Positions 16,544 to 25,333 are shown, counted from the first letter of the stretch. The stretch is DNA of 56,779 bases from Polyangiaceae bacterium (GCA_009780955.1 WQZB01000024.1:1-56779); one strand, 5' to 3'. A program made the numbers and translations. Notes: a model not told the origin generated them from the letters alone.

Positions 16544-17407
16544 ATGCGCGTGCTGAAATTTCAAATCCGCAATCCTACTGGACAAATCGATCAGCTCAGC
16601 ATCGAGGCCGAGCGCGTTCTCATCGGTAGCGGTGGGCATTGCGAAATTCGTCTGCCCGTCGATCAGGCACGTGTGGAGCACGTTCGCATCGACGTCGGAC
16701 CCAATGGCGTGCTCGCAAGCGCATTAACATTTCAGCCGCCACCAACCATCAACAACGTTCCGTTCCAGCAAGCGCCACTCGCCGCTGGTGCCGTGCTTGG
16801 CGTGGGCAGCTGCCAGATCCTTGTCGAGCTCGCCAAGGAAGGAGCCGTTGCCGACACGAAGAAAAAAAAGGGCTCGAGCCCAGTGAGCCTTATCGCGCTC
16901 GTGCTCATCCTTGGTGCAGGTGGGTACATGTTCCTTGCTGACGATGGAAACCAGGGCCAAGCAGAGGCGCCACCCGAAGAGATCCCCGAGCTTTGGTCTG
17001 CGCCCACAACAAACTGCCCCTCGGCGCAGCAGCAGATCGCAGTCGCAAGCCAGCAGATGGAAAGCGCCGATGCCAAGCGCGCGCGCGCGCCATTTTATGT
17101 GCAAGACGGCGTGCAAGCCGTGCCTCTGTACGAGAGCGCGGAGGCATGTTTCCGCGCCGGCGGTGACAAGGAGTCGGCCGCACTCGCACATCAGTCGGCC
17201 GAGCGCCTGCGTCGTGATATCATCAATGACTTCAGGACGCGGAGAGTCCGCCTCGCTCACTCCCTCGCAATTGAGGATTACAACAATGCCCAAAAAGAGG
17301 TGTGGGTTCTTCTTCAACTCACCGAAGGCAAAACGGGCAAGTATGTCACATGGCTTCAGAACCAAAATCGAGAATTGAAGCTCAAAGTTGGCACGACCAA
17401 ATCGTAG
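16544..17407 (+). CDS. Degenerate FHA domain, transmembrane and periplasmic helical protein
   Basis: This 287-aa protein has an FHA-like N-terminal domain (about residues 5-95). The glycine corner appears as IGSGGHCEI, but the expected Ser/His phosphopeptide pair reads VEHV, so phosphothreonine binding is doubtful. A Lys-rich patch precedes a transmembrane helix at about residues 112-128. The periplasmic part is helical, with TPR-like YESAEACFRAGGDKESAALAHQSAERL. It is located between tadC and tadD, which suggests a link between the cytoplasmic motor and periplasmic partners. Confidence 0.65.
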   Translation: MRVLKFQIRNPTGQIDQLSIEAERVLIGSGGHCEIRLPVDQARVEHVRIDVGPNGVLASALTFQPPPTINNVPFQQAPLAAGAVLGVGSCQILVELAKEGAVADTKKKKGSSPVSLIALVLILGAGGYMFLADDGNQGQAEAPPEEIPELWSAPTTNCPSAQQQIAVASQQMESADAKRARAPFYVQDGVQAVPLYESAEACFRAGGDKESAALAHQSAERLRRDIINDFRTRRVRLAHSLAIEDYNNAQKEVWVLLQLTEGKTGKYVTWLQNQNRELKLKVGTTKS

Positions 17408-18024
17408 CTCGTTATGGGCACTGCCCGCTATTCACGTGGCCTACGTACAGCGCGTGCTTGTGTGTGGCTAGCATAGCTCTTGCGTCAATCTCGAGTGTCG
17501 GTTGTGCAACAACGCCGGCGAACAAAGCCCAAGCCGACATGGAAACGCTTCGTCGCGAGAGCACACCCGATAACCTCATAATTCGCGGCAACACTTTTGC
17601 CAGGCTTGGCGACATGACGCGCGCGGAAGAATACTTCACGGCGGCGCTCGAACAGGGCGCTGACTCGCGCAAGGTGCTTCCGCTTCTTCTCGATGTATGC
17701 ATGCGAACGGGGCGCTATCGTTTGGCGGCACAGCATGCAGAAAACCATCTTCGCAAGCATCCGGACGACGTGGGTACGCGCTTTGTGCTTGGAACGCTTT
17801 ACGTGGCGCTCGGCGATCGGCACGAAGCTCGATCCGCGCTCGAGCAAGTGGCTTCTGCGCGGCCGAATGACCCCGAGGTTCATTATGCGCTTGCCGTTCT
17901 TGCACGTGACTCCGAAAACGACGTGGTCGACGCAGACAAGCACTTCCGCGAATACCTGCGTCTCGACCCAAATGGTGCTCACGCCGAAGAAGCGCGGGCC
18001 TCGCTTCTAAAGAGGGTGCCATGA
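17350..18024 (+). CDS. tadD: TadD-like TPR lipoprotein
   Basis: This protein is about 224 aa. ATG 17350 lies 58 bp inside the previous gene; no start codon exists in the gap, so this overlap, or the ATG at 17302, is required. A long polar N region leads to a hydrophobic segment ending SSVGC, a lipobox-like Cys near residue 52. At least three TPR units follow (NTFARLGDMTRAEEYFTAALEQG, the LRKHPDDVGTRFVLGTLYVALGD region, and a last repeat near DADKHFREYLRLDPNG). TadD is the usual pilotin-like TPR protein that helps the secretin in the outer membrane. Its stop overlaps the start of the second cpaF. Confidence 0.8.
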   Translation: MASEPKSRIEAQSWHDQIVARYGHCPLFTWPTYSACLCVASIALASISSVGCATTPANKAQADMETLRRESTPDNLIIRGNTFARLGDMTRAEEYFTAALEQGADSRKVLPLLLDVCMRTGRYRLAAQHAENHLRKHPDDVGTRFVLGTLYVALGDRHEARSALEQVASARPNDPEVHYALAVLARDSENDVVDADKHFREYLRLDPNGAHAEEARASLLKRVP

Positions 18025-19166
18025 GCGGCGGTTTGATTTCGAAAGAGATTTTCGAAGAAACGCTCTTTCAGTTTTTCGAGCCCATTCGTCCCTATCTCGA
18101 CGATCCGGGCGTTAGCGATATCATGATCAACGGCCCCAATCAGATTTATGTCGAAAAGAAGGGGCAACTTCACCTGACGCCAGCGCGCTTCCCGACGCGC
18201 GAGGCTCTTGTTTCCGCGCTCCGCAATGCCGCGCAGTTCGTTGGCAAGCACGTTGACGAGCTCCGGCCAATTCTCGAAGGGCGTCTTCCCGACGGCTCGC
18301 GCATCGAGGCGGTGCTGCCGCCCGCCGCGCCCGACGGACCGTGCGTGTCGATCCGTCGCTTCTTCAAAGAAACGCTCACAGTCCAGCGGCTCATCGGCTT
18401 TGGCGCCATGACCGACGAAGTGGCGATGGCGCTCAAGGCTTTGGTCGTTGCCAAGCTCAATGTGCTTGTCGCGGGCGGCACGGGTTCGGGCAAAACATCC
18501 ATGTTGAACGCGCTCTCGTCATTCATTCCCGAAGGCGAGCGCGTGGTTGTCATCGAAGACTCACGAGAGCTGCAGCTTCAGCGAGATCATGTGTGCATGC
18601 TCGAGGCGCGCCCGGCCGATCCGAAAGGCCGCGGCGAAGTGTCGATTCGCGACTTGTTCCGTGCCACGTTGCGCATGCGGCCCGACCGAATCGTTGTCGG
18701 CGAAATCCGTGGCGGCGAAGCGCTCGATCTGATCCAAGCCATGACCTCGGGCCACGGCGGCTGTCTTTCCACGCTGCACGCAACGTATCCGCGCGACACA
18801 ACCTCGCGCCTTGAAACCATGGCGATGATGAGCGACATCGAAATGCCGCTCACCGCGCTTCGTATTCAGCTCGCCTCGGCTGTCAACATTATCTTGCAGG
18901 TTGCACGCCTTCAAGACGGCAGTCGCAAGGTTACGCACGTAACCGAAGTTTTGGGCTACGATTCGGTTAAAAACCAATACGAAATGCAAGACATCTTCCT
19001 TCGCGAGTACGATGGCTTCGACAGCGAAGGCCACATTGTAAGCAGCATTGGCCCCACGGGAATCTTGCCGCGGTGCTTGCCGCAACTCCGCGAGCATGGT
19101 GTTGACTTACCGCAGTCTGTTCACGAGGCCGCCAAGCGCGGCAACCCTCGCCGTCATGATGGGTAA
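18021..19166 (+). CDS. cpaF: Second Tad secretion ATPase CpaF/TadA, without FHA domain
   Basis: This 381-aa ATPase starts inside the tadD stop (ATGA). It has the N-terminal domain of the family (YLDDPGVSDIMINGPNQIYVEKKG), Walker [12 protein letters not shown] and the VVGEIRGGEALDLIQAMTSGHGGCLSTLHA motifs, so it should be active. It is a paralogue of the CpaF at 12834 but lacks the FHA domain. Two motors in one Tad locus could serve extension and retraction, or two apparatus states; this is inference. It overlaps the following gene by 11 bp. Confidence 0.9.
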   Translation: MSGGLISKEIFEETLFQFFEPIRPYLDDPGVSDIMINGPNQIYVEKKGQLHLTPARFPTREALVSALRNAAQFVGKHVDELRPILEGRLPDGSRIEAVLPPAAPDGPCVSIRRFFKETLTVQRLIGFGAMTDEVAMALKALVVAKLNVLVAGGTGSGKTSMLNALSSFIPEGERVVVIEDSRELQLQRDHVCMLEARPADPKGRGEVSIRDLFRATLRMRPDRIVVGEIRGGEALDLIQAMTSGHGGCLSTLHATYPRDTTSRLETMAMMSDIEMPLTALRIQLASAVNIILQVARLQDGSRKVTHVTEVLGYDSVKNQYEMQDIFLREYDGFDSEGHIVSSIGPTGILPRCLPQLREHGVDLPQSVHEAAKRGNPRRHDG

Positions 19167-20877
19167 GCCCGGCACCTCCTACGTCATCGAAATCGCCACG
19201 GGCAGTGGAGAACCCGCATCCATTCCGCTGTTCCGTGGGCAAGAGCTATCGCCCATCAGCGTTGGCAAAAAAGGCATGTGGCGCGTCGAGTCGACGCGCA
19301 CACTCGATGTGCACGCGTTTTTGTACTTCGATGGTGACTCCCTGTTCGTACAAAGCGCCGACCAGACCCAGCCTGCCGTGGTCGACGGCAAGCGCATCGG
19401 CAAAACGTGGACCGAGCTGCGTGTATCATGCACAATTGAGCTTGGAGGTGTACGCCTTCGCTACCGTGCTCTTGCAGGTGCGAACGTCAACGCTGCGGTT
19501 CCTATGCCTCCGTCGGCCCCGACCCCGGCTGCGTTGCCCATACCAGAAAAGCCAGAAAAACCAGAGAAGCCGGGGAAGCGACCGTTTGCAAGCGGCGCAT
19601 TTGCACCAACGATCGATCTCGAATCAACGCGCGTGGCGCCACTCAACGCGGAAAGCCACGAGCAAGAGCCGCCAACACGGCGCGCCGTATCCCCTCGGCC
19701 GGCAGCAGGACGTCCTGTGTCTGAAGACCAGGTCGAGACGCAAGCACCCCACCAAGGTCGAGGTGGCGTGCACTTGCGCCCAACGCCAACGGGTCGAGAG
19801 TCGACCGCTGTCCTATCGTCTCTGACCGACGTGCCGACCAGGATCGCGCCGCCGCTTCCAATCAACCCCCGCCCAGCGACTGCGCCAATGGGTGCGGCAC
19901 CAACCGCGCCGCCACCAGTCATGCAATCGAGGCAATCGGGCTATCCGGGCAATTACGGGGGCAATTACCCGCAAGCACCCCAATCTCCCCAGTCTCCGCA
20001 ATCTCCCTATGCGCCCCATCCTGAATATCCATATTCGCCCAATGCAAGTGCCTTTGCCCAAACCAGATTAGGCTCAATTCCGCCAGCTTACGCATTCCGC
20101 GGCGCAGGCTCGATGGGGCCGCACATGCCGAACCAGGGATCCATTCCTCCGCAGGTGCAGGCAGGAGGAGCGCAATCGACAACGGCAAGTGCGCCTGGCC
20201 AAACGGGTTTGGCGGCGAAGTGGAAAGCATGGCGCGCAAAAGCCAATGCAACGCCGCCGAAAACGCCAAACACACCAGGTGCTGCACCTGCAGAAGCACC
20301 TGGTGATCGAAGCGGAACAGGCCCGGCAGCGACGTGGAAATCACAAATTCCAGCGCCGCGGGTACTCCTTATGTTTCTCGTTGTGGTGGCGCTGGCGCTC
20401 TACTTAGCTTTCGATGACGACAAGGCGTCGTCGCCGTCACAGAAGGCGGCGGCCACATCCACACAACCAACTCCGTCAGCCAGCGCGCCTGTGGTTCCGC
20501 CCCCCGCATCGGCCTCTCCTGCGTCAGTCCCTGATGTGCCCGTTGCGCAAAGCGTGACCCTGCCGCCCGTCCTGAATGTCGAACCCACGGGATCAACCGT
20601 CGCGCCGCCTGCCGCGCCGCCGGGCAATCGCTTGCACGCAAGCGACGCCGGTGCACTGGCAGACGGAGGCAAAGGCAAGAACATCGATACCGCAACATCG
20701 GCCAGCTCAAAAACGTTGGAGCGCCAAGCCGTCGATGCGTACGCCGCAGGCGATTTTGCCCTTGCTGCCCAGCGTTACACCGAGCTTGCGAAGAGCGATC
20801 CGAGCAATCCTGCCTACGAGCAAGCCGCGCGCATCGCGCGCATGCGCCTTGACGCTGGCCCCGGCCCCGGCAAGTAA
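19156..20877 (+). CDS. FHA-like, Pro-rich, transmembrane and TPR-like protein
   Basis: This 573-aa protein is read from ATG 19156, which overlaps cpaF2 by 11 bp. Residues 5-105 resemble an FHA beta-sandwich (ISVGKKGMWRVES, VVDGKRIGKTWTEL) but lack the conserved Ser-x-x-His. Residues about 115-385 are Pro-, Gln- and Ser-rich and likely disordered, with QSPQSPQSP repeats. A transmembrane helix (VLLMFLVVVALALYLAF) lies near residue 400, followed by a Pro/Ala spacer and a C-terminal TPR-like pair (ERQAVDAYAAGDFALAAQRYTELAKSDP). Its layout parallels the protein at 16544, so both may couple cytoplasmic signalling to the envelope part of the Tad machine. Confidence 0.65.
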   Translation: MMGKPGTSYVIEIATGSGEPASIPLFRGQELSPISVGKKGMWRVESTRTLDVHAFLYFDGDSLFVQSADQTQPAVVDGKRIGKTWTELRVSCTIELGGVRLRYRALAGANVNAAVPMPPSAPTPAALPIPEKPEKPEKPGKRPFASGAFAPTIDLESTRVAPLNAESHEQEPPTRRAVSPRPAAGRPVSEDQVETQAPHQGRGGVHLRPTPTGRESTAVLSSLTDVPTRIAPPLPINPRPATAPMGAAPTAPPPVMQSRQSGYPGNYGGNYPQAPQSPQSPQSPYAPHPEYPYSPNASAFAQTRLGSIPPAYAFRGAGSMGPHMPNQGSIPPQVQAGGAQSTTASAPGQTGLAAKWKAWRAKANATPPKTPNTPGAAPAEAPGDRSGTGPAATWKSQIPAPRVLLMFLVVVALALYLAFDDDKASSPSQKAAATSTQPTPSASAPVVPPPASASPASVPDVPVAQSVTLPPVLNVEPTGSTVAPPAAPPGNRLHASDAGALADGGKGKNIDTATSASSKTLERQAVDAYAAGDFALAAQRYTELAKSDPSNPAYEQAARIARMRLDAGPGPGK

Positions 20878-20889
20878 TCTCGGTTTGCT

Positions 20890-21684
20890 ATGGATCGTCT
20901 CCTTGCACGACTCGAGCGCACCTTTCTCGGTCGGCTCGCGATCGAACGCCTAGCCTGGATTCTCACCGTTGGAATGGGTGCCACGTTCGTGCTCGTCACG
21001 CTGCATCCCGAGCTTACCGGGATGCTCGTGCTCGACCCCACATTGGCCTTGCACCAGCCATGGCGTTTTGTCACCAATCTATTCTTGCCGCCCACGACAT
21101 CGATGTTCTGGGTGCTTTTCTCTCTTTATTTTTTCTGGCTTACCGGCACAGCGATCGAGCAAACGTGGGGCGCGTTCAAGTTTAATGTTTTCTATTTCGT
21201 TGGTGCGCTCGGCACCACGGCCGCCGCGTTTTTCCTCGATCAGCCGGTCACCAACGTTTGGCTCAATACCTCGGTACTTTTCGCGTTTGCCACGCTTTTC
21301 CCAGATTTCACAATCTTATTATTTTTTATCATTCCAATTCGCATCAAGTGGCTTGCGCTCGCAATGGCCGTATTCCTCGGCTACCGCGCGATGCACGACA
21401 GCATGGCAGCACATATCGCCATGGCGGCGGCTTTTGCCAACTACTTTCTCTTTTTTAGCGGGCATCTGCTCGCACTTGCACGCGGCCAGCGCATGGTCAT
21501 GCGGCAAGCCGTGCGGCGCGCATCGTTCTTGACAGATCCTGCCCGCGATGTCGCAATCGCGAGCCGCTCGTGCGCGATCTGCGGCGCAAAGCAATCCGAA
21601 GGCGCCGACATTCGCGTTTGCTCATGCGCCAAGTGCGGTGGAAAACCTCGAGATCTGTGCCTTGAACATGCCAGGAACCATTGA
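20890..21684 (+). CDS. Rhomboid-like membrane protein with C-terminal zinc-ribbon-like tail
   Basis: This 264-aa protein has six hydrophobic segments in a rhomboid-like order: an HPELTGMLVLDP loop, a QPWRFVTNLFLPP motif and a late AHIAMAAAFANYF helix like the catalytic-His helix of rhomboids. The expected GxSG serine motif in the fourth helix reads NTSVLF, so protease activity is doubtful and a pseudoprotease or derlin-like role is possible. Residues from about 225 hold CAIC, CSCAKC and CLEH, a likely zinc-binding tail. It lies 12 bp after the Tad genes, so it may be co-transcribed with them. Confidence 0.65.
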   Translation: MDRLLARLERTFLGRLAIERLAWILTVGMGATFVLVTLHPELTGMLVLDPTLALHQPWRFVTNLFLPPTTSMFWVLFSLYFFWLTGTAIEQTWGAFKFNVFYFVGALGTTAAAFFLDQPVTNVWLNTSVLFAFATLFPDFTILLFFIIPIRIKWLALAMAVFLGYRAMHDSMAAHIAMAAAFANYFLFFSGHLLALARGQRMVMRQAVRRASFLTDPARDVAIASRSCAICGAKQSEGADIRVCSCAKCGGKPRDLCLEHARNH

Positions 21685-21693
21685 GGTCGAGGT

Positions 21694-21833
21694 GGGGCAG
21701 GCACAGGGGCCTGCCCCTACACGCAAGGGCCAACAAAACGCATCACAACGCATATCCGTAGGGGCACCCCTTGTGGGTGCCCCATAACCGCCAACAACAC
21801 ATTCGTAGGGGCGACCCCCTGGGCCGCCCCTCA
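21694..21833. repeat. Cluster of three GTAG palindromes (REP/REPIN-like)
   Basis: Three hairpins lie here. The first, 21694-21720, is GGGGCAGGC...GCCTGCCCCTAC. The second, 21758-21784, is GTAGGGGCACCC...GGGTGCCCC. The third, 21805-21833, is GTAGGGGCGACC...GCCGCCCCTCAC. Each has GTAG (or its complement CTAC) at one end and a stem whose sequence differs between hairpins while pairing is kept. The third ends in CTCAC, the complement of GTGAG, and supplies the TGA stop of the quinone oxidoreductase gene on the minus strand. Confidence 0.85.
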
Positions 21834-22835
21834 CATCGTGAGTACGACTTTGCCAAAGCCTTCGTTGGTCGCGACGTAGGCATGCGCCTCCGCTGCTTTT
21901 TCGATAGGCATTGCGCGATCGACAACGGCGTGAAGTGCTCCTGACGCGACGAGCGGTGCGATGTGCCGCGCAAGAACCTGACCGGCAATCATTTTCTCTT
22001 CGATGGGACGCGAGCGAAGCACCGTACCAACGATTCGTAGCCGCCGCCCAAGCACCATGCCGAGATCGATCTCGGCGCGTGCGCCTGCGAGAAGCCCAAC
22101 GAGCACGAGTCTGCCCTGGCTTTCGAGCGACGCAAGGCTTTCAGGAACGTACCTGCCGCCAACGAGCTCGAGAACCACGTCGACCCCACGCCCGCCCACG
22201 GCTTCGCGTACTTTTGATGCAAAATGCACAGATCGATCGGTAGCCACCTCCGGCACAACGCCAGCCGCAAGTCCGAGCTCGCGCGCGCGTGCGAGTTTGT
22301 CCGGAGCGCGTGCTGTGCCAATCGCGCGCGCACCAATGGCTTTGGCGATTTGAACGGCGGCGGTTCCTACGCCACTTCCAACGGCATGCACGAGAAGCAC
22401 TTCGCCCGCCGACAGGCCCGCTTGAAGCACGACGGCGTCGTATGCCGTGACAAAGGCTTCGGGAATGGCTGCAGCTTGCACGAAATCGATGCCGGCTGGG
22501 ATCGCCGCGAGCGTTCGCGCATGCACGACAATCGCTTCGGCGTAGGCGCCGCCACCCACAACGCCGAACACCCGGTCGCCTACAGCCAATTCGCTCACGC
22601 CCGCACCGATCGCATCGACCTCTCCTGCGATTTCGAGTCCTGGGATGTCGGCCGGTGCATCGGGCGGAGCCGGATACCTGCCCGCAACCTGGAGAAGATC
22701 GGCGCGGTTGACGGCGCACGCGCTCACACGCACCCGAACCTGACCTGGCCCAGGTTCGGGCATCGGCACGTGGCGCAGTTCGAGTTCCCCTTTCGATGTT
22801 GGCCCTGCGGGTCGCACGATGACAATAGCACGCAT
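21831..22835 (-). CDS. NAD(P)H:quinone oxidoreductase, PIG3-like zinc-independent MDR
   Basis: This 334-aa protein starts at ATG 22835 after AAGGAGGAAGATT; the longer frame to 23045 overlaps the divergent gene and is rejected. The N-terminal GroES-like domain carries VSACAVNRADLLQVAGRYPAPP, the signature of the TP53I3/QOR group without catalytic zinc. The nucleotide-binding domain has VHAVGSGVGTAAVQIAKAIGA. The likely reaction is one-electron reduction of quinones with NADPH in the cytosol. The stop TGA is part of the adjoining palindrome end (GTGAGGGG). Confidence 0.88.
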   Translation of the reverse strand: MRAIVIVRPAGPTSKGELELRHVPMPEPGPGQVRVRVSACAVNRADLLQVAGRYPAPPDAPADIPGLEIAGEVDAIGAGVSELAVGDRVFGVVGGGAYAEAIVVHARTLAAIPAGIDFVQAAAIPEAFVTAYDAVVLQAGLSAGEVLLVHAVGSGVGTAAVQIAKAIGARAIGTARAPDKLARARELGLAAGVVPEVATDRSVHFASKVREAVGGRGVDVVLELVGGRYVPESLASLESQGRLVLVGLLAGARAEIDLGMVLGRRLRIVGTVLRSRPIEEKMIAGQVLARHIAPLVASGALHAVVDRAMPIEKAAEAHAYVATNEGFGKVVLTM

Positions 22836-22893
22836 AATCTTCCTCCTTATCTCTCGCTCGCTTGGCCTTTTTGGTACTACACACTTGTCGACA

Positions 22894-23538
22894 ATGGCAG
22901 AAGACATCGTTCGCCCCATTGCGCGGAGCTTCACGCTCAAGCACGTGGCAGAAGCCGTTGTCCACGTCGGCGAGGGAGGCCACGCCTTTGTTTGGGAGAG
23001 CGAGTCGCGTGTTCGTTTCGTCTTTCGCGCGCCCGCGAAGCACACCCCGGACGACTTCGGTGCGTGGGGCGTTTACGACATGGGCAAATCGCGCTGGAAA
23101 ATCATAAAAGAAGGCGCACTCAAGGGCTTTGCAAGCATCGTCGTGCCACGCGACTGCCACTGGATTGCCAAGCGCCGTGTCGAGCGCGATTCGATTCATC
23201 CTGGCCGCACGCGAACCCTCGCGCTCGACTGCACCCGATGTGCCGCGTGTTGTCGAGACAACGAAGTCATCTTGCAGCCCGCCGACGTGCAGCGGTTCAA
23301 AGAAGGCGGCCGACCCGAGCTCGCCAAGCCGCCGTACGCCAAGCGCCACAAAGACGGCCGACTTATTTTTACGCTGCTTTCGAACAAGCGTTGCCGTCAT
23401 CTACAGCACAATAACCGTTGCCGTATCTACAAGCTGCGCCCGCACCCGTGCAGCGAATTCCCGGCAGGCAGCGAATGCTGCCTCTTTGCCCGAGAAGACA
23501 TGCTCAAGCTTTTCGATGGCCTGCCGCCACAATCTTGA
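22894..23538 (+). CDS. YkgJ-type cysteine-cluster protein
   Basis: This protein has about 214 aa. The start at ATG 22894 is preferred, since the frame from 22819 would overlap the start of the divergent gene. The C-terminal half has the YkgJ/UPF0153 pattern CTRCAACC...RCRHL...NRCRIYKLRPHPCSEFP...CC, predicted to bind zinc or an Fe-S cluster. The N-terminal half (about residues 1-100) is an unrecognised beta-rich domain. The biochemical role of YkgJ proteins is not established. It is divergent from the quinone oxidoreductase with only 58 bp between the starts. Confidence 0.75.
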   Translation: MAEDIVRPIARSFTLKHVAEAVVHVGEGGHAFVWESESRVRFVFRAPAKHTPDDFGAWGVYDMGKSRWKIIKEGALKGFASIVVPRDCHWIAKRRVERDSIHPGRTRTLALDCTRCAACCRDNEVILQPADVQRFKEGGRPELAKPPYAKRHKDGRLIFTLLSNKRCRHLQHNNRCRIYKLRPHPCSEFPAGSECCLFAREDMLKLFDGLPPQS

Positions 23539-23569
23539 TCGGATCCCGTCTTGCGGTATTGAGGAAGGC

Positions 23570-25096
23570 GTGGATCGACCGGTTGTATTGGTTGTCGCGG
23601 CGTTCGGTGTATTGGTAGGATGCAAGCATTCGGCTGCGCCCGACGACGAGGCCGATGCGCAGGCATCGTCCATGGCGGCAGAGGCGGGCGCCGCGTTGCC
23701 CAACGCATCTGGCGCGGGCAGCGAGGCCGCGGGCGAAGCGTTCGATGCGGGTACCATCTCGGGGCCCACCATCTTTGCGTTCGAGCTCACCGCGTCAATC
23801 TTCAACGTGCCCGAATGGCCCAGAAAAGATCCCCAGGCCGGCGCAGGCGATGGGCGCGAGGTGATTCGCCTTGGGTATTTGCGGCGTGGTGGGCATGCGC
23901 CCGTCAAGGGCAAGCCAAGCGCGAAAGGCAATTGCCCGGGTGGCTGGTATGAGCTCACCATAGGCGGATTCGTGTGCGCGAAATACGCCTCGATGGATCC
24001 ATCGCACAAGGGGCTTCGCAGGGCGGCTCACATGCCTTGGCTCGATCGCGATTTGCCCTACGACTACGGTTTGAACCTGACGCCAGGCACACCGCTTTAT
24101 CGGCGAATTCCGACTCCTGCCGAGCGCAAAGTTGCCGAGAATTTGCAGGCCGTTGGCAAAGGCAGCAAATCAAGCGACATTGCGAAAAAGCTTGCGGCCG
24201 AGGGCACCGAGGTGCCGGCGTATTTGAAGAACGAGCACGTTGGCTTCGACGATCTCAAAGGCGATCCCGATTTGGTGTCCGAGCGCATGCTAAAAGGCTT
24301 TTACCTCGCGCTCGACAAAGAAATAAGCGGCATTTCAGGTATGTTTTGGCGCACTGCCTCCGGCAATTACGTGCCGAAAGATCACCTCATTGTCCACGGA
24401 ATGAAAAAAGAATTCGAAGGCGTCGACTTTACCTCGCCCGGTGAAACGCGAAAGCTTCCGCTTGCGTGGGTAACGACCACGCGCGCTCATAAATACGGGG
24501 TAAGCGATGGCAAGGCGACCCAGCACGAGAAAATGGACCGGTTTGCGGTGGTCACGCTCACCGGAAAAATGGAATCCATCGGAAAAAAATATTGGGAAAC
24601 CGATCAAGGCTATTGGCTGCGCGGCATCGACCTCGCGGTCGTCAAAATGCCACAAGACAAGCCTTCTGACCTTTTGCCGAACGAAAAGTGGATTGATGTC
24701 GACATTCGCAACGAAACACTCGTGGCGCTCGAAGGCGACAGGCCCGTTTATGCGACCATCATTTCAAGTGGCAGGAAGGATCACGCAACAGTCGAAGGAA
24801 GCTTTCGCATCCGCGAAAAGCACATCACGACCACGATGGACGGCGACGCGGCTACCGACGGCACGTATCGCATCGAAGAGGTGCCATGGGTCATGTACTT
24901 CGAGAAAGCTTTTGCGTTGCACGGCGCATTTTGGCACTCCGCGTTCGGTCACGAGAAAAGCCACGGTTGCGTAAACCTTATGCCGCACGACGCGCGGCAC
25001 CTATTTTTCTGGGCGGGCCCGTCGCTGCCCGAGGGATGGCACGGCGTCAGGGCAACGAAAGACAATCTGGGTACGCGCGTCATCGTCCACCGGTAG
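23570..25096 (+). CDS. L,D-transpeptidase (YkuD family) lipoprotein
   Basis: This 508-aa protein starts at GTG 23570 behind GAGGAAGGC; frames reaching back to 23129 cross the YkgJ-type gene. The signal peptide ends in the lipobox LVGC (Cys18). An Ala/Ser-rich linker and an unrecognised middle region precede the YkuD domain (about residues 380-505), which has the HGAFWHSAFG and SHGCVNL motifs with the catalytic Cys. It should form 3-3 peptidoglycan crosslinks or attach proteins to the wall. Its TAG stop is the GTAG head of the palindrome that starts at 25093. Confidence 0.88.
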   Translation: MDRPVVLVVAAFGVLVGCKHSAAPDDEADAQASSMAAEAGAALPNASGAGSEAAGEAFDAGTISGPTIFAFELTASIFNVPEWPRKDPQAGAGDGREVIRLGYLRRGGHAPVKGKPSAKGNCPGGWYELTIGGFVCAKYASMDPSHKGLRRAAHMPWLDRDLPYDYGLNLTPGTPLYRRIPTPAERKVAENLQAVGKGSKSSDIAKKLAAEGTEVPAYLKNEHVGFDDLKGDPDLVSERMLKGFYLALDKEISGISGMFWRTASGNYVPKDHLIVHGMKKEFEGVDFTSPGETRKLPLAWVTTTRAHKYGVSDGKATQHEKMDRFAVVTLTGKMESIGKKYWETDQGYWLRGIDLAVVKMPQDKPSDLLPNEKWIDVDIRNETLVALEGDRPVYATIISSGRKDHATVEGSFRIREKHITTTMDGDAATDGTYRIEEVPWVMYFEKAFALHGAFWHSAFGHEKSHGCVNLMPHDARHLFFWAGPSLPEGWHGVRATKDNLGTRVIVHR

Positions 25097-25182
25097 GGGC
25101 GCCATTTATGGCGCCCGACCGCGGCATGTTTGGAAATATTACCATTGGCGGATTCCAAGGGCGCGATGAATCGCGCCCCTAC
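25093..25182 (-). repeat. REPIN-like element, 90-bp copy
   Basis: GTAG + GGCGCCA-ttta-TGGCGCC (25093-25117) and GGGCGCGAT-ga-ATCGCGCCC + CTAC (25159-25182) are two inward-facing palindromes around a 41-bp AT-richer centre. Its reverse complement matches the 66-bp element at 44039-44104: both keep the same two stem types and an ATGCCGCGGTCGGGCGCCAT block, but this copy has about 24 bp more in the centre. It begins at the stop codon of the L,D-transpeptidase gene. Confidence 0.85.
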
Positions 25183-25306
25183 AGGGCCAGAGCATCCTCG
25201 ATGAACATCAATACGCCATGCATTGGTTCGACGTGATCGCAAATACATCGACGATGTCGATTGTCGTTCCCCATCGTTGTGTTGAATGCGCTGGTGTCCT
25301 TGGTCG

Positions 25307-25333
25307 GTAGGGGCGCAGCATGCTGCGCCCTAA
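25307..25333. repeat. Single GTAG palindrome
   Basis: GTAGGGGCGCAGCATGCTGCGCCCTAAC has a perfect GGGCGCAGC/GCTGCGCCC stem. On the minus strand its distal end supplies the TAG stop of the PIN-domain gene (25330-25332). It can also serve as a bidirectional terminator between the converging L,D-transpeptidase and toxin genes. Confidence 0.8.

Noticed and set aside
21694..21833. Palindromes as simple rho-independent terminators only
   Set aside because: They lack consistent U tracts, occur in paired and divergent arrangements with shared GTAG heads and recur with homologous linkers, so a repeat-element origin fits better, although termination may be a side function.
22141..23414. Long overlapping frames of about 400 codons on both strands around the quinone oxidoreductase
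   Set aside because: They are rich in Arg, Cys and His without domain motifs and lie antisense or out of frame to the two recognised genes.
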